The notes beneath the pieces were generated by a model. It ran no database searches. It was not told the DNA's origin and saw only the letters and a list, made by a program, of their open reading frames with translations. Positions 18,871 through 28,070 of a stretch of DNA of 64,000 bases are shown one piece after another (within the stretch, counting starts at the first letter, position 1; the number at the start of each line of letters is the position of its first letter). A program made the translations under genes and the position numbers. The DNA comes from Cumulibacter manganitolerans (lineage in GTDB: Bacteria > Actinomycetota > Actinomycetes > Mycobacteriales > Antricoccaceae): the NCBI RefSeq assembly GCF_009602465.1, contig NZ_WBKP01000005.1, positions 62,001-126,000 of the forward strand, written 5' to 3'.

Positions 18871-20298
18871 TCAGGTGAGGGTGACCGCGACGCCGCCGCG
18901 GCGCGGGTCGGCCCCGGCCCCGGTGCGGGAGATGGCGGAGACGCCCCCGAAATAGGGATGGCGCATCTCCGAGACGACCAGCCGCTCCCCCGCCGCGCGG
19001 AGCTCGGCGATGACCTCGTGGGCGAACCCCGGCTCGATACGCACCAGGTCGTCGACGGGGTTGAGCCGGGGCGCGCTGATCGCCTCCTGCACCGGGCGGC
19101 CGCCGGCGAGCACGCCCAGCAGGACCTGGGCGAGCGAGCTGCGGATCCGGCTGCCGCCCGCCGCGCCGGCGGCGAGCACGGGGCCGTCGTCGTCGGTGAT
19201 GATCAGCGGCGACATCATCGAGCCCATCCGCGACCCGGGCAGCGCGCCCGGCCGGATCAGCTCTCCCTCGCCGAGCATCGAGTTGGGGTGCAGACCGTAT
19301 TCGGGCACCCAGACCCCGGCCCCGAGCCCGAGGCTGGTGGTGATGACGCAGACGTTGCCGTCGGTGTCGCAGGCCACCAGGTTCGTCGTCTCGGTGCGCA
19401 GCGCACCGGCGCGGAGGGCACCGACGAGCGCCGTCGCCGCCCGGGGCGTGCTCCACGCCTCCCCGGCGCTGCCGGAGGCCTCGAGGCGTTCGAGGGTGCC
19501 GAGCAGGTCGTCGAGATCGTCACCGCGGGCGTGCACCCGGCCGCCCCGGACCTCGCTGACCCGCGGGACCGTGTCGAGCACCCGGTAGGCGGCGAGGTCT
19601 TCGGGATCGATGGCGCCGTCCCGGCCGAATGCGTGCAGCATCGCGTGCGCGACGTCGCCGGAGTAGAACGCGTCCGGGCCGTCGACGCGCAGTCTCTCCA
19701 GCGCCTTCCAGAGGTTCGGGATGCGCAGCGTGTCGCCGGCGGTCACGATCGCGCCGTCCGGCCGACGATGCACCCGGTCGCCGAAGCCCATCCCCATGCA
19801 CGGCCAGATCGAGTCCAGGGTCAGCTTGTGCTCTCGGGTCAGGACCACCCCGTGCCGGGCCGCCTCGATGGCCGGGCGGCACACGGCGTCCCACGACAGC
19901 GATCCCCAGCGCTCGTGAAGGTGCGCCGCGCCGCGCGGCACTCCGGGTACGGCCGCGGACGCCGCACCGATCGCGTACGGCAGCAGCTGGCCGCCGAACC
20001 TGATCGTCACCGGGACCGTCGGGCCGGGTGGACGGCCCGACAGCCCGGGAATGGCGACGAAGAAGTCCACGCAGGCGACCTCGCCGGACGCAGCGTCGTA
20101 CACGGTCGCGAAGCCGCCCCCGCCCAGGCCGGTGTAGACGGTCTCGGCGACGCAGCTCGTCAGCATCATCGCCACCGCGACGTCGACCGCGTTGCCGCCG
20201 GCCTCGAGGACGTCGATCCCGGTGGCCGCCGTCGCGGGATGCCCGGCAGCGACGCCCGGGGCCAGGCGCGCGCGGGTCGGCGAGTCGGCATGCATCAC
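18871..20298 (-). CDS. gamma-glutamyltransferase family protein
   Basis: The 475-residue Ntn-hydrolase precursor would self-cleave before a Thr in the ETTNLVACDTDGNV segment (about residue 305), the position of the catalytic Thr in TTHxSxxD of classical enzymes. N-terminal motifs AGGNAVDVAVA and GLGGGGF are typical. It transfers or hydrolyses gamma-glutamyl groups, for example of glutathione-like thiols. There is no signal peptide, unlike secreted relatives, and His after the catalytic Thr is replaced by Asn. It diverges from the nuclease-helicase gene. Confidence 0.85.
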   Translation of the reverse strand: MMHADSPTRARLAPGVAAGHPATAATGIDVLEAGGNAVDVAVAMMLTSCVAETVYTGLGGGGFATVYDAASGEVACVDFFVAIPGLSGRPPGPTVPVTIRFGGQLLPYAIGAASAAVPGVPRGAAHLHERWGSLSWDAVCRPAIEAARHGVVLTREHKLTLDSIWPCMGMGFGDRVHRRPDGAIVTAGDTLRIPNLWKALERLRVDGPDAFYSGDVAHAMLHAFGRDGAIDPEDLAAYRVLDTVPRVSEVRGGRVHARGDDLDDLLGTLERLEASGSAGEAWSTPRAATALVGALRAGALRTETTNLVACDTDGNVCVITTSLGLGAGVWVPEYGLHPNSMLGEGELIRPGALPGSRMGSMMSPLIITDDDGPVLAAGAAGGSRIRSSLAQVLLGVLAGGRPVQEAISAPRLNPVDDLVRIEPGFAHEVIAELRAAGERLVVSEMRHPYFGGVSAISRTGAGADPRRGGVAVTLT

Positions 20299-20402
20299 TC
20301 CAGTATCACCGGTCGCCGTCGGCGGTCCTGACCGCAGCGGGTGTCGCGCGAGTTGTCGGAGGCCTGCGGCATGCTGGGCGGCGACCGATCCCAGGAGGAG
20401 AC

Positions 20403-23400
20403 ATGGCGCTGATCCGAGCCGGTGGAGTCGTGCTCAGCCCGAGCGACCTGACCCACTCGGCCGAGTGCGAGTTCGGCTGGCTGCGCGGCATCGACGTGCA
20501 GCTGCGCCGCGCCTCGCGCGTCGAGCAGGCCGATCCGCTGCTGCGCCGGATCGCCGCTCTCGGCGACGCCCACGAGGCCCGCGAGCTCGATCGCCTGCGG
20601 GAGGCCCACACCGTGGTGCAGATCGAGCGTCCCGCGCCGTACACCCCCGAGTCGCTGCAGCACGCTGCCGACCGCACGCGGCAGGCGCTGCTCGACGGCG
20701 CGGAGGTCGTCGCGCAGGGCGTGCTGTACGACGGTGCCTTCGGCGGCATGGCCGACTTCCTGGTGAAGGACGACGACGGCCGGTACCAGGTGTGGGACGC
20801 GAAGCTCGCGCGGCGGGCTCGGGTGTCGGCCGTGCTGCAGATCGCGGCGTACGCCGATCAGCTCGACCGGATGGGCGTCCCGCGGGCCGACGACGGCTAC
20901 CTGCTGCTGGGTGATCGCACCCGCCACGGGCAGCGGCTGGACGACGTGATTCCGGTCTTCCACCGCCGTCGCGACTATCTGGCCCGGTTGATCGACGCGC
21001 ACCTGGCGCAGCCGGACGCCGCCCGGTGGGGAGACGACCGCTACCGCATCTGCGGCGGTTGCCCGGTCTGCGAGAGCGAGGTCGAGGCGGCCGACGACCT
21101 GCTGCGGGTCGCCGGTCTCACCCGGCGGCAACGGGACCGGCTGCGGGCCGGCGGCATCCGCACGATGACGGACCTCGCGCGCTCGAGCCGCACCGTCGCG
21201 GACCTCACCGAGCGCACGTGGCAGCGCCTGCGGGCTCAGGCGGCGATGCAGTCCGGAGCGGTGGACGGAGAGGTCGCCTACGAGATCATCGACGCCGCGT
21301 ACCTCGATCAGCTGCCGCCGCCGGACCCCGGCGACATCTTCTTCGACTTCGAGGGCGACCCGCTGTGGACCGACGCCGACGGTCTCGCGTCCGGCCTCGA
21401 GTACCTGTTCGGTCTGGTCACCCTCGACGAGCCGGACGGCGCTTTCACCCCGTTCTGGGCGCACGATCGGGTCGAGGAGCGTCAGGCGCTGGTCGAGTTC
21501 TTCGACTTCGTCGCCAAGGGTCGCGCCGAGCATCCGGGCTTGCACATCTACCACTACGCGCCGTACGAGCCGACGGCGCTCAAGCGGCTGACCGCGCGGC
21601 ACATGTACGGCGAGGACCAGCTCGACGACCTGTTGCGCGCGGGCGTGTTCGTCGACCTGTACGCCGCCGTCCGCCAGTCGGTGCGGGTGTCCGCGCCGTC
21701 CTACAGCATCAAGAAGCTCGAGCCGCTGTACATGGGCACGCGGCTGCGCACCGAGGACGGCGTGACGACCGCCGCCGACTCCGTGCTGCAGTACCACGAG
21801 TTCACCGCCGCCCGCGCGCGTGGTGACGAGCCGGAGGCGAGCCGGCTGCTGGGCGAGATCGGCGACTACAACGAGTACGACTGCGTCTCGACCTGGAAGC
21901 TGCGCGACTGGCTGCTCGCCCATCGCTCCGGTGCGCCCATTGCGGCGGCCGACGACTCCCCCGGCGAGCGCGAGCCGTCGCGGCTGGACGAGCTGCAGGG
22001 CCTCGCCGAGCGGCTGCTCGCTCCCCTTCCACCCGACCGCGCCGACCGTGATGCGGAGCAGCGCGGCATCGCGCTGCTCGCGGCGGCCCTCGGCTACTTC
22101 CGGCGCGAGGACAAGCCGATGTGGTGGGCGTACTTCGACCGCGGGATCTCCCCCGTCGACGAGTGGCTCGACCCGCGCGGCACGATCGTGCCCGAGAGCG
22201 TCGAGCCCGTGGACGACTGGGCGAAGGCGACGCGACGGTCGAGCACCTTCACGCGGCGGCTGCGGCTGACCGGGCCGCTGGATCCGGGCACCGCTCTGGG
22301 CGAGGGCACGAAGGTGGCCCTCGTCTACGAGGACATCCCACCGGTGCTCACGTGCGATCCCGGCGCCCATCGCGCGATCGCGAAGGAGGCGAAGATCGTC
22401 TCGCTCGAGCCGCTCGCCGACGGTCGATGGGCCGTCACCCTGGACGAGCGGACGCGCAAGGGCCAGGAGCCGTATCCCCACCTGCCCATGGCCGCGTTCC
22501 AGTTCGACCTGATTCCGGCGGCGCCGCTGGAGGCCGCGATCCGGGCCCTCGCGGAGCGCGCCCTGGCTACCGGGTCGCTGCCGCGCTGTCCCGTCGGCGA
22601 CGTCCTCGCGCGCCGCCCTCCCCGGCTGCGCTCCGGAGTGCTCGCTGCCGGCGGGGCGGGCCGGTCGCCCTCGACCGATGACCTGGTCGCGACCGTGCGC
22701 GGCCTCGATGACTCCTACATCGCCGTGCAGGGTCCTCCCGGCGCCGGCAAGACCTACCTCGGCTCGCGCGTGGTGGCCCAGCTCGCGACGAGCGGGTGGC
22801 GGGTAGGCGTGGTCGCCCAGTCCCACGACGCCGTCGAGCACTTCCTGGACAAGGTCGTCGAGGCGGGCGTCGACGCGGCCCGGGTCGCCAAGAAGCCCAA
22901 GGACGCCGCGGCCGTGCACCGTTGGACGCCGTTGAAGGACCCGAAGGACATCCCTGGCTTCCTCGACGCCGGCGCCGGTGGCGTGGTGGGCGGTACGGCG
23001 TGGAACCTCGCCGGCCTCCCGGAGGACAGCCTCGACCTGCTGGTGATCGACGAGGCGGGCCAGTTCTCGCTGGCCCACACCGTTGCCGCCTCCGGAGCGG
23101 CCCGGCGGCTGCTGCTGCTCGGCGATCCACAGCAGTTGCCCCAGGTCAGCCAGGGCAGCCACCCGGAGCCGATCAACGAGTCCGCGCTCGGCTGGCTCGC
23201 CGAGGGACACGACACGCTACCCGCGGAGCGCGGGTTCTTCCTGGGCCGGTCCTGGCGGATGCACAGCGCGTTGACCGAGCCGGTTTCCGCGCTCGCCTAC
23301 GAGAGCCGGCTGCGGTCGCAGGTGGACACGACGGACGTCCGCGAGCTCACCGGCCTCGACCCGGGACTGCACGCGGTCGAGGTGCAGCATGCCGGGAACA

Positions 23401-23843
23401 GCGTCGTGTCGGTCGAGGAGGCCGAGGTGGTCGTCGGCCTGGTGCGGCGGGTGCTGGGGTCGACCTGGCGCGGGTCGCCGCAGGACCCGCCGCGGCCCAT
23501 GACCGCAGGCGACGTCATCGTGGTGGCGCCCTACAACGCGCAGGTGGCGGCGATCCGGCGCGCGTTGGACGACGCCGGTTACCGGGCCGCCCAGGTCGGC
23601 ACGGTCGACAAGTTCCAGGGCCGCGAAGCACCGGTCACCATCGTGTCGCTGGCTGCGTCGAGCGCCGACGACGTGCCGCGCGGGCTGGAGTTCCTGCTCG
23701 ACCGGCGGCGGCTCAACGTGGCGATCTCTCGAGCCCAATGGGCGTCGTTCCTGGTGCACAGCCCGGCGCTCGGCGACACGTTTCCCACCAGCGTCCCGGC
23801 GTTGACGCAGCTCGGCGCCTTCCTGCGGCTGGTGAACCGGTAG
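20403..23843 (+). CDS. TM0106-type RecB-like nuclease / DEDD exonuclease-like / SF1 helicase fusion
   Basis: The 1146-residue protein joins three units. Residues about 1-230 are a RecB-family nuclease: ADFLVK and the D-x-K motif WDAK near 132 form the active site, followed by a CGGCPVC cysteine cluster at about 217-223 and a helix-hairpin-helix-like stretch. Residues about 310-510 resemble a DnaQ/RNase-H-fold 3'-5' exonuclease, with FDFEGD and YNEYDC. Residues about 740-1146 are a Dna2/Upf1-like SF1 helicase: Walker A GPPGAGKT (about 777), VIDEAGQ, GDPQQLP, and NVAISRAQ at the end. The ATG has AGGAGGAG upstream. It probably processes DNA ends; the physiological role is unknown. Confidence 0.88.
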   Translation: MALIRAGGVVLSPSDLTHSAECEFGWLRGIDVQLRRASRVEQADPLLRRIAALGDAHEARELDRLREAHTVVQIERPAPYTPESLQHAADRTRQALLDGAEVVAQGVLYDGAFGGMADFLVKDDDGRYQVWDAKLARRARVSAVLQIAAYADQLDRMGVPRADDGYLLLGDRTRHGQRLDDVIPVFHRRRDYLARLIDAHLAQPDAARWGDDRYRICGGCPVCESEVEAADDLLRVAGLTRRQRDRLRAGGIRTMTDLARSSRTVADLTERTWQRLRAQAAMQSGAVDGEVAYEIIDAAYLDQLPPPDPGDIFFDFEGDPLWTDADGLASGLEYLFGLVTLDEPDGAFTPFWAHDRVEERQALVEFFDFVAKGRAEHPGLHIYHYAPYEPTALKRLTARHMYGEDQLDDLLRAGVFVDLYAAVRQSVRVSAPSYSIKKLEPLYMGTRLRTEDGVTTAADSVLQYHEFTAARARGDEPEASRLLGEIGDYNEYDCVSTWKLRDWLLAHRSGAPIAAADDSPGEREPSRLDELQGLAERLLAPLPPDRADRDAEQRGIALLAAALGYFRREDKPMWWAYFDRGISPVDEWLDPRGTIVPESVEPVDDWAKATRRSSTFTRRLRLTGPLDPGTALGEGTKVALVYEDIPPVLTCDPGAHRAIAKEAKIVSLEPLADGRWAVTLDERTRKGQEPYPHLPMAAFQFDLIPAAPLEAAIRALAERALATGSLPRCPVGDVLARRPPRLRSGVLAAGGAGRSPSTDDLVATVRGLDDSYIAVQGPPGAGKTYLGSRVVAQLATSGWRVGVVAQSHDAVEHFLDKVVEAGVDAARVAKKPKDAAAVHRWTPLKDPKDIPGFLDAGAGGVVGGTAWNLAGLPEDSLDLLVIDEAGQFSLAHTVAASGAARRLLLLGDPQQLPQVSQGSHPEPINESALGWLAEGHDTLPAERGFFLGRSWRMHSALTEPVSALAYESRLRSQVDTTDVRELTGLDPGLHAVEVQHAGNSVVSVEEAEVVVGLVRRVLGSTWRGSPQDPPRPMTAGDVIVVAPYNAQVAAIRRALDDAGYRAAQVGTVDKFQGREAPVTIVSLAASSADDVPRGLEFLLDRRRLNVAISRAQWASFLVHSPALGDTFPTSVPALTQLGAFLRLVNR

Positions 23844-23859
23844 CGGCCCCGTCGTCGCC

Positions 23860-24291
23860 CTACGCAGGATTCGGCGTGTTCTCCAGGATCCGTTCCCACT
23901 GCGGTCCGTCGAGCGAGACGACCGCCGCCGGGAACAGCCCGTTCTCCTCGTGGTCGATGTGGCGCCGCAGCGCCTTCTCGAAGTCTTCGTACTCGTCGTG
24001 GGCGCCCTCGGCGATCCGGGTGAGCTGCTCGTCGAGCTGCTCGTGCTCGGCGCACAGCGAGTCGATGGTCGCGGTGTACACCTCGTCGGTGCGCAGCTCG
24101 CGGAACAGCCCGACCTCCTCGGCCTCCGTGTGCGGGAACAGCACCACGTCCAGTGCCTTGGCCGCGTCGAGGACGCCATCACCGGACTCGATCGCCCGCT
24201 TCAGGTCGCCGCAGAGGTTGACGATCCGGTAGTGCTCCTCCGAGAACCGGCCGATCAACGGCACGGACCTACAGCCGCAGTACTCACACAT
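23860..24291 (-). CDS. hemerythrin-domain protein with N-terminal Cys cluster
   Basis: The 143-residue four-helix HHE protein carries diiron-type ligands: SEEH (about 20), FPHTEAEE (about 53), EHEQLD (about 82) and RHIDHEENGLF (about 111). Such domains bind O2, NO or iron. The N-terminus holds a CEYCGC cluster that could bind another metal or be redox-active. Its start overlaps the MarR gene's stop by eight bases, so the two are co-expressed and the hemerythrin may act with, or be induced through, that regulator. Confidence 0.85.
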   Translation of the reverse strand: MCEYCGCRSVPLIGRFSEEHYRIVNLCGDLKRAIESGDGVLDAAKALDVVLFPHTEAEEVGLFRELRTDEVYTATIDSLCAEHEQLDEQLTRIAEGAHDEYEDFEKALRRHIDHEENGLFPAAVVSLDGPQWERILENTPNPA

Positions 24292-24736
24292 GACCCGACC
24301 GTACGCCCGCCGGCTCCATGGCCGCCCACAGGTCCTCCAGCGAGCGCCGCAGCTCGAGCATGCGTCGCTCTCCGAGCACCTGGGCCCAGTCGGCGTCGAT
24401 CCGCTGCTCCTCGGTCCGCGCGACGGGGATCGCCCGCTGTCCGCGTTCGGTGAGCTTGATCAGCCGGGCGCGACCGTCACTCGGATCGGGGGTCCGTTCG
24501 ACGATGCCCGCCGCCTCGAGCCGGTCGACCAGCGAGACCGCCGTCTGCTTCGCGATGCGGGCGCGATCGGCGAGCACCAGCAGCCGCGTCCCGTCGGGAT
24601 CGAGCCCGGCGAGCAACCGGCCCTGCGCCCGGGTGAGCCCGCTGAAGCCGGCATCCTCGACCGCGTCGAAGATGCGGTCCTCGGTCGCGCGGTACAGCAC
24701 GAACATCAACAGGCTCGTCGGCCACTCGCGCTCCAC
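24284..24736 (-). CDS. MarR-family transcriptional regulator
   Basis: The 150-residue winged-helix protein has the family's DNA-recognition helix (ARIAKQTAVSLVDRLEAAGIVER) and the wing DPSDGRARLIKLTERG. It would act as a dimeric repressor sensing a small molecule or oxidant. Start is GTG at 24736 with GGAGG four bases upstream. It is first in a two-gene unit with the hemerythrin gene and diverges from the DinB-fold gene; a palindrome lies in the shared gap. Confidence 0.9.
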   Translation of the reverse strand: MEREWPTSLLMFVLYRATEDRIFDAVEDAGFSGLTRAQGRLLAGLDPDGTRLLVLADRARIAKQTAVSLVDRLEAAGIVERTPDPSDGRARLIKLTERGQRAIPVARTEEQRIDADWAQVLGERRMLELRRSLEDLWAAMEPAGVRSGHV

Positions 24737-24773
24737 ATTTCCTCCCCGTTCGCCACTTTCCCGCTTCCCAAAG

Positions 24774-24792
24774 TAGTCCTATCATCGTACTA
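24774..24792. promoter_or_regulatory. candidate MarR operator between divergent genes
   Basis: TAGT (24774-24777) and ACTA (24789-24792) bracket an 11-base core rich in A/T, a contrast to the GC-rich surroundings. MarR dimers typically bind 16-20-base palindromes in the gap to a divergent gene, and this one sits about 38 bases from the regulator start and 21 bases from the opposite start codon. Confidence 0.4.
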
Positions 24793-24812
24793 ATTGGGGG
24801 AAGGGGAAGGCC

Positions 24813-25457
24813 ATGAACGACAACGAGGTGTGGGCGGCGGTCGACGATCGCCGGGCCGCGCTGGCGGACGTGCTGGCGGGGGCGTCCCCGGAGCAGTGGC
24901 GCCATCCGTCGCTGTGCGAGGGATGGACCGTGCGCGACGTCGCCGCCCATCTGACGATGCCGTTGCTGTCCACCGGGGAGCTGCTCCGGCTCGCGATGCG
25001 CTACCCGGGGAGCACCAACCGGCTGATCCGCGACGGTTCCATCGCCTTGGCCGCGCGCTACAGCACCGACGAGATCGTCGCGCGACTGCGCAGGCTGGTC
25101 GGCTACCACAAGCCGTTTCCGGGGTTGACCTGCCGCGAGGCGCTGATCGACGTCGTGGGGCACACCCTGGACATCGCCATCCCGCTCGGGCTCCCGGTGC
25201 AGCTGCCGCCGGAGCAGGTGGCCGAGGCGGCACGCCACGTCTGGTCGTACGGCGGCAGCAGGAAGAGCAAGGTCTTCAAGAAGCTGCCGTACGGCGGGCT
25301 TCGCCTGTCCGCCACGGACACCGCGTGGTCGGTCGGCGAGGGCGCCTCGGTGGAGGGCAGCATGACGGACCTGTTCCTGGTGCTGACCGGCCGTCCCGCG
25401 GGGCTTCCCGGGCTGCGGGGAGCGGGCACCGCGCAGCTGGCCGCGCACGCCGGGTGA
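24813..25457 (+). CDS. TIGR03083/DinB-fold maleylpyruvate isomerase-like protein
   Basis: The 214-residue protein starts with the WAAVDDRRAALADVL...LCEGWTVRDVAAHL pattern of the mycothiol-dependent maleylpyruvate isomerase N-terminal fold (TIGR03083), a four-helix bundle with metal-binding His. His in AAHLT and in VVGHTLD are the likely metal ligands. Family members include mycothiol-dependent detoxification enzymes. Divergence from MarR suggests it may be that regulator's target. Confidence 0.78.
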   Translation: MNDNEVWAAVDDRRAALADVLAGASPEQWRHPSLCEGWTVRDVAAHLTMPLLSTGELLRLAMRYPGSTNRLIRDGSIALAARYSTDEIVARLRRLVGYHKPFPGLTCREALIDVVGHTLDIAIPLGLPVQLPPEQVAEAARHVWSYGGSRKSKVFKKLPYGGLRLSATDTAWSVGEGASVEGSMTDLFLVLTGRPAGLPGLRGAGTAQLAAHAG

Positions 25458-25463
25458 CGCCGA

Positions 25464-25504
25464 GGGCCGTACGCCGCCGCGACTTTCGCGTCGGCGTACG
25501 GCCC
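25464..25504. terminator. bidirectional terminator hairpin
   Basis: GGGCCGTACGCCG (25464-25476) pairs exactly with its complement at 25492-25504, and inner GCGA/TCGC pairing extends the stem. It fills the gap between two convergent genes (stops at 25457 and 25509) and so probably ends transcription in both directions. Confidence 0.8.
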
Positions 25505-25508
25505 GGTG

Positions 25509-26471
25509 TCAGGCGAGGCAGGTCAGCGGCTTCCCGCCGTTGTACTGCACCATGTCGCCGATGGCGGCGAGCGTATCGATCTCGGCGCCGCGTTCGCCGC
25601 CGTCGAGCTCGGCGTACGCGCGGTGCAGGTTGCCGACGATGCGCTCGGAGTCGCCGAGGCCCGCGAACCTGCCGAGGTCGGTCTGCCGAGCGAGCTCCAG
25701 CGGAGGGACCCCGTCGGCGTGTCCCCGCACCGCCAGGTCGTTGACGAAGTGCAGGTAGTCGAGCACGTCGTCCACCACGGACATCGTGCACACGTCGCCG
25801 TGCCCCGGCACCACCACCTCGGCGTCGAACTGCTTGAGGCTCTGCACCACCTCGATCGCGCCGACGACGGAGCCCATCAGCAGGAACGGAGTGCCGCCGT
25901 TGAACAGCAGGTCGCCGCTGAAGAGCACCCGCCGTTCGGGGATCCACACGATCGAGTCGTTCGTGGTGTGCGCCGGGGAGCCCAGATGGCGAACCTCGCA
26001 CCTGAGGTCGTCGACGTACAGATCCACGCCGTCGCGGAAGGTGAGGAACGGTGGAGCCGGCTCGATGTCGCCCCAATCGGGCCCTCCGTCGGGGTTGACG
26101 AAGATACCGGCGTTCTGCAGCCGCTTGATGCCCTCCTCGCCGTCCTCGACGATCAGCCGGCGGGCCTCCTCGTGCGCGACGATCGTGGCGCCGTCGAGCA
26201 TGAAGTTGCCGTTGGTGTGGTCGCCGTGGTGATGGGTGTTGACCAGCGTGGTCACCGGGACGTTGGCGGTCCGGGCAATCGCCTCCTGGAAGGCGCTGGT
26301 GCGGGCGACCGTCGACGTGGTGTCGACCGCGATGGTGTGCTTCCTTCCCGCGAGGAACCCCATGTTGTTGATCCACCAGGAGCCGTCCGGCTGGATGTAG
26401 GCGAAGACGCCGTCGGAGACCTCCTCGACCCGCGCCGGGCCGAGTGGTGCGTGTGCATGTCCAGAGCTCAT
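25509..26471 (-). CDS. MBL-fold metallo-hydrolase
   Basis: The 320-residue protein has the full metallo-beta-lactamase-fold zinc site: THHHGDHTNG (about 79-85), SPAHT (about 165), SGDLLF (about 184) and PGHGD (about 226). Substrates in this family include lactones, thioesters and sulfates. It lies 25 bases after the aldehyde dehydrogenase and across a divergent promoter from a Baeyer-Villiger-like monooxygenase, so a lactonase role in ketone breakdown is plausible but inferred only from context. Confidence 0.85.
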   Translation of the reverse strand: MSSGHAHAPLGPARVEEVSDGVFAYIQPDGSWWINNMGFLAGRKHTIAVDTTSTVARTSAFQEAIARTANVPVTTLVNTHHHGDHTNGNFMLDGATIVAHEEARRLIVEDGEEGIKRLQNAGIFVNPDGGPDWGDIEPAPPFLTFRDGVDLYVDDLRCEVRHLGSPAHTTNDSIVWIPERRVLFSGDLLFNGGTPFLLMGSVVGAIEVVQSLKQFDAEVVVPGHGDVCTMSVVDDVLDYLHFVNDLAVRGHADGVPPLELARQTDLGRFAGLGDSERIVGNLHRAYAELDGGERGAEIDTLAAIGDMVQYNGGKPLTCLA

Positions 26472-26496
26472 GACGCCTCCTGGGCGGTGGTGCCGG

Positions 26497-27960
26497 CTAG
26501 CTGATCGAGATGCCGACCAGCTTGGTGTCGAGGTACTCCAGGATGCCCTCCTGCGCGCCCTCGCGTCCGAGGCCGGACTCCTTCACCCCGCCGAACGGCG
26601 CGGCCGCGGACGTCGGGTTGATGTCGTTGATGCCCACCATGCCGAACCGGAGCCCCTCGGCCACGCGCAGCGCGCGACCGATGTCGCGGGTGTAGATGTA
26701 CGACGCCAGGCCGTAGTCGGTGTCGTTCGCCATCTCGATGACCTCCTCCTCGTCGTCGAACACGATGATCGGCGCGATCGGACCGAACGTCTCCTCGCGG
26801 TAGATGTCCATGTCGGGAGTGACGTCGGCGAGCACGGTTGGCTCGAAGAAGTAGCCCTCGGCGTACTCGTCGCCGGCGACCCGCTTCCCGCCGGTCGCCA
26901 GGGACGCGCCCTTGTTGACGGCGTCGCGCACCTGGCGCTCCATCCGGTCGTGTGCATCCTTGTCGATCAGCGGTCCGATGCTGCTGCCCTCCGCCAGGCC
27001 GTGCCCGACCTTCATCTTCTCCAGGCGAGCGGTCAGCACCTCCAGGAACTTGTCCTTGATCGACGAGTGCACGAAGATCCGGTTCGGGCTGATGCACGCC
27101 TGGCCGGTGTTGAGCACCTTCACCATCGCGGCGCCGGTCGCCGCGTGCTTGGGGTCGGCGTCCCCGAACACGATGAACGGCGCGTGCCCCCCGAGCTCCA
27201 GCGAGACCCGCTTCATCTGGTCGGCCGCGCCGCGCGCCAGCAGCTTGCCGACCGCCGTCGAGCCGGTGAACGTCAGTTTGCGCACGGCCTTGTTCGAGAC
27301 GAACTCGTCGCCGACCGGGACCGGGTCCAGGCACGGCACGAGGTTGATGACGCCGGCCGGCACCCCGGCCTCCTCGAGGATCTTGAACACCTCGATCGCG
27401 CAGATCGGGGTCTGCTCGGCGGGCTTCAGGACGACGGTGCACCCGGCCGCGAGCGCCGGCGCCACCTTGCGGGTGATCATCGAGATCGGGTAGTTCCACG
27501 GCGTCACCGCGCCGACGACGCCGACCGGTCCGTGCATCACGAGGAACCGCTGGTCGGCCCGCGCCGACGGGATGGTCTGCCCGTACACGCGCTTTCCCTC
27601 CTCCGCGAACCACAGCAGGAAGTCGGCCGCGTACTTGACCTCGATGGACGCCGCCCGCAGCGGCTTGCCCTGCTCGGTCGACATCAGCCGGGCGAGCTCG
27701 TCCTGGCGCTCCATCATCAGCGCGTACGCCTTGTACAGCACCTCCGAGCGCTGGTACGCCGTCAGCTTCGACCATGCGGGCAGCGCGCGGCTCGCGGCGT
27801 CGACGGCCGCGCGGACGTCCTCCCGTCCGGCGTCCGACACGCGGCCGATGAGCCGGCCGGTCGCCGGGTCGGTGACGTCGAAGGTCTTCCCGGAGTCGGC
27901 GTCCCGCCACTGTCCGTCGATGTAGATGCCTTGGACCGTGCCGTAGTCGAGGTCGCCCAC
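26497..27960 (-). CDS. NAD(P)-dependent aldehyde dehydrogenase (GabD-like)
   Basis: The 487-residue enzyme oxidises an aldehyde to the acid. Conserved elements are TPWNYPIS (cofactor site), the FTGSTAVGK glycine loop, the general-base Glu in LELGGHAP (about 254) and the nucleophile Cys in [10 protein letters not shown] (about 288). The sequence is closest in style to succinate-semialdehyde dehydrogenases, including the C-terminal [13 protein letters not shown] motif. GTG start at 27960 has AAAGGAG upstream. It is first in an operon with the MBL hydrolase and divergent from the monooxygenase. Confidence 0.92.
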   Translation of the reverse strand: MGDLDYGTVQGIYIDGQWRDADSGKTFDVTDPATGRLIGRVSDAGREDVRAAVDAASRALPAWSKLTAYQRSEVLYKAYALMMERQDELARLMSTEQGKPLRAASIEVKYAADFLLWFAEEGKRVYGQTIPSARADQRFLVMHGPVGVVGAVTPWNYPISMITRKVAPALAAGCTVVLKPAEQTPICAIEVFKILEEAGVPAGVINLVPCLDPVPVGDEFVSNKAVRKLTFTGSTAVGKLLARGAADQMKRVSLELGGHAPFIVFGDADPKHAATGAAMVKVLNTGQACISPNRIFVHSSIKDKFLEVLTARLEKMKVGHGLAEGSSIGPLIDKDAHDRMERQVRDAVNKGASLATGGKRVAGDEYAEGYFFEPTVLADVTPDMDIYREETFGPIAPIIVFDDEEEVIEMANDTDYGLASYIYTRDIGRALRVAEGLRFGMVGINDINPTSAAAPFGGVKESGLGREGAQEGILEYLDTKLVGISIS

Positions 27961-28070
27961 GGGGACTCCTTTGGGTCGGCGCGCGCTCGCGCGAAGAAAA
28001 TCGTTTCGACCAAGATAGCCACCCGGCGCGACCCCTCGAAGTTGACACTGCCGTCACGTACGGTGGAGTG

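Noticed and set aside
20295-23210. A 971-codon open frame antisense to the nuclease-helicase gene
   Set aside because: It is low-complexity Arg/Gly/Val/Gln-rich sequence typical of the third-position GC shadow of a real gene; the plus-strand protein has clear nuclease and helicase motifs.
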